From Alistipes sp. (GTDB lineage Bacteria; Bacteroidota; Bacteroidia; Bacteroidales; Rikenellaceae): a stretch of 7,330 nt of DNA. This document shows, one piece after another, positions 6,418-7,330 of the stretch; position 1 is the first letter of the stretch; each line of letters starts with the position of its first letter. The DNA lies in the NCBI GenBank assembly GCA_017391185.1, contig JAFOZN010000172.1, positions 1-7,330 on the forward strand. Reading direction: 5' to 3'. Below the pieces are notes generated by a model. The model was not told the origin of the DNA, did not search any database, and was given only the letters and a program-made list of their open reading frames with translations. Position numbers and translations under genes: made by a program.

Positions 6418-7330
6418 ATGACAGATAGGCAGAAGCCAGAGATCAATAAATTGAAAGCCGGAGCTTCATACTTCGGTTGTGGTGCCTATTTGTCAAAACT
6501 CGACTCTCTGCACCGCAGCGAGATATACAATACGCTGGGTTACGAAAGACTCATGCGTAAGAATGGAGATATTACTCGATTCTATAAAGAGTGTGACTCC
6601 AATTGGCAACAGACATTCTACCTCATGCTCTTGCGTACGATGGGAGGCATGGATAACAAGGAGGCCTTTACGGAGCTCTCTCGCAGAGTACCATACGCGG
6701 CCATATTAAGAGAGAGGGAGGTAGCACACAACATCGAGGCGATGCTCATAGGAGGATCGGGGCTATTGGAGCTATATCCCCACGATGAGTATATACTCGA
6801 CCTCAAACGCAACTTCGAATACTTGGCAACCAAGTATTCCATCACGCCGATGGAGCCATCGGATTGGAAACTTAAAAAGATATATCCCAACAACCATCCC
6901 ATACTTCGCCTATCGCAAATCGCCACATTCCTGACTCACACCAAAGATGTGATGGACAGGTTATTGGAGTGTCAGACAAGTCGTGATGTCCAGATTCTTT
7001 TCAGCGCTGAGACTCTACCCTATTGGCTAAACCACTATACCCCTGCTTCGGAAGAGAAGCGCACCGTATCGAAACGTATAGGTCAAACTAAGAGTGACCT
7101 GCTGGCGATAAACCTTGTGGTGCAGATGCAATTTGCCTATGGCTCATATACCTCAAGCGAGCGTCTGCGCTCTCGTGCCCTATCACTTTTGGAGAGTATC
7201 AAGGCTGAGAGCAACTCCATCATCTCACAATGGAACAGCTATGGCAAAATTGCTCAAACGGCATTTGACAGTCAGGCTCTGCTGCAACTATCATTCGAAT
7301 ATTGCAAATCGAGAAGGTGCGAAGAGTGCC
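6418..7330 (+). CDS. DUF2851 family protein, N-terminally short form (3' end outside window)
   Basis: The frame from ATG 6418 stays open for 304 codons to the right edge. It matches the C-terminal half of DUF2851 proteins: SNWQQTFYLMLLRTMGG (61-77), EAFTELSRRVP (82-92), NIEAMLIGGSGLL (105-117), the DEYILDLKRNFEYLATKY block (123-140), YPNNHPILRLSQIA (156-169), PYWLNHY (201-207), KRIGQTKSDLLAINLV (219-234) and SQALLQLSFEYCKSRRCEEC (285-304). DUF2851 has no established function that I know. Full-length members are about 420 residues or more and have an N-terminal half with GPDF and VEIH motifs. Here that half is absent. The first in-frame upstream stop is at 6385-6387, and no other ATG, GTG or TTG codon lies between it and 6418, so a longer protein cannot be encoded here. 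Residues 1-60 align with the link region before the C-terminal half. The start is 19 bp after the MIP18 gene, probably in the same operon. The visible end carries Cys296, Cys301 and Cys304. Confidence 0.85.
   Translation, partial: MTDRQKPEINKLKAGASYFGCGAYLSKLDSLHRSEIYNTLGYERLMRKNGDITRFYKECDSNWQQTFYLMLLRTMGGMDNKEAFTELSRRVPYAAILREREVAHNIEAMLIGGSGLLELYPHDEYILDLKRNFEYLATKYSITPMEPSDWKLKKIYPNNHPILRLSQIATFLTHTKDVMDRLLECQTSRDVQILFSAETLPYWLNHYTPASEEKRTVSKRIGQTKSDLLAINLVVQMQFAYGSYTSSERLRSRALSLLESIKAESNSIISQWNSYGKIAQTAFDSQALLQLSFEYCKSRRCEEC

Noticed and set aside
6479..6709. 76-codon plus-strand frame
   Set aside because: It overlaps the DUF2851 gene in another frame. The DUF2851 frame carries the family motifs.

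Overview
The window looks like chromosomal core-type DNA from a member of the Bacteroidota, most likely the order Bacteroidales. The evidence is a Bacteroidota-type LptD barrel, a GSCFA-domain protein, a DUF2851 protein, a PafA-type alkaline phosphatase homologue with typical Bacteroidales sequence, weak or absent Shine-Dalgarno sites, and one promoter candidate with the Bacteroidota TAnnTTTG -7 box. Base composition is moderate, with many AGA and ATA codons. I cannot assign a genus from this sequence. I see no mobile elements, tRNA or rRNA genes, CRISPR arrays or long repeats.

All seven genes lie on the + strand in two close-packed groups. Group 1 (1-3931) is the C-terminal part of lptD (outer-membrane LPS insertion), then a Uup-like ABC-F ATPase (ribosome-associated), then a GSCFA-domain SGNH-like protein that starts 2 bp after the ABC-F stop. 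A possible terminator hairpin overlaps the end of the GSCFA gene, and a promoter candidate follows it at once. Group 2 (3982-7330) is a secreted alkaline-phosphatase-fold protein, then sufE, a MIP18/DUF59 (SufT-like) gene and a DUF2851 gene that runs off the right edge. Gaps in group 2 are 17-27 bp, so it is probably one operon.

The most interesting gene is the alkaline-phosphatase homologue (3982-5613). The family framework is well kept, but by motif alignment nearly every metal ligand and substrate-contact residue known from PafA has changed. Only the nucleophile Thr and the Asp-His of the SDHG motif remain. The reading frame is intact and the scaffold conserved, so this looks like a maintained periplasmic pseudoenzyme or a repurposed fold rather than a decaying gene. 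The second is the DUF2851 protein, which starts at the family's C-terminal half. The N-terminal half is absent, and its start follows directly on an unrelated gene. SufE and the MIP18-domain protein form a small Fe-S cluster assembly module without sufBCDS in view. No clearly new multi-gene system is evident. The novelty is in the unusual variants.
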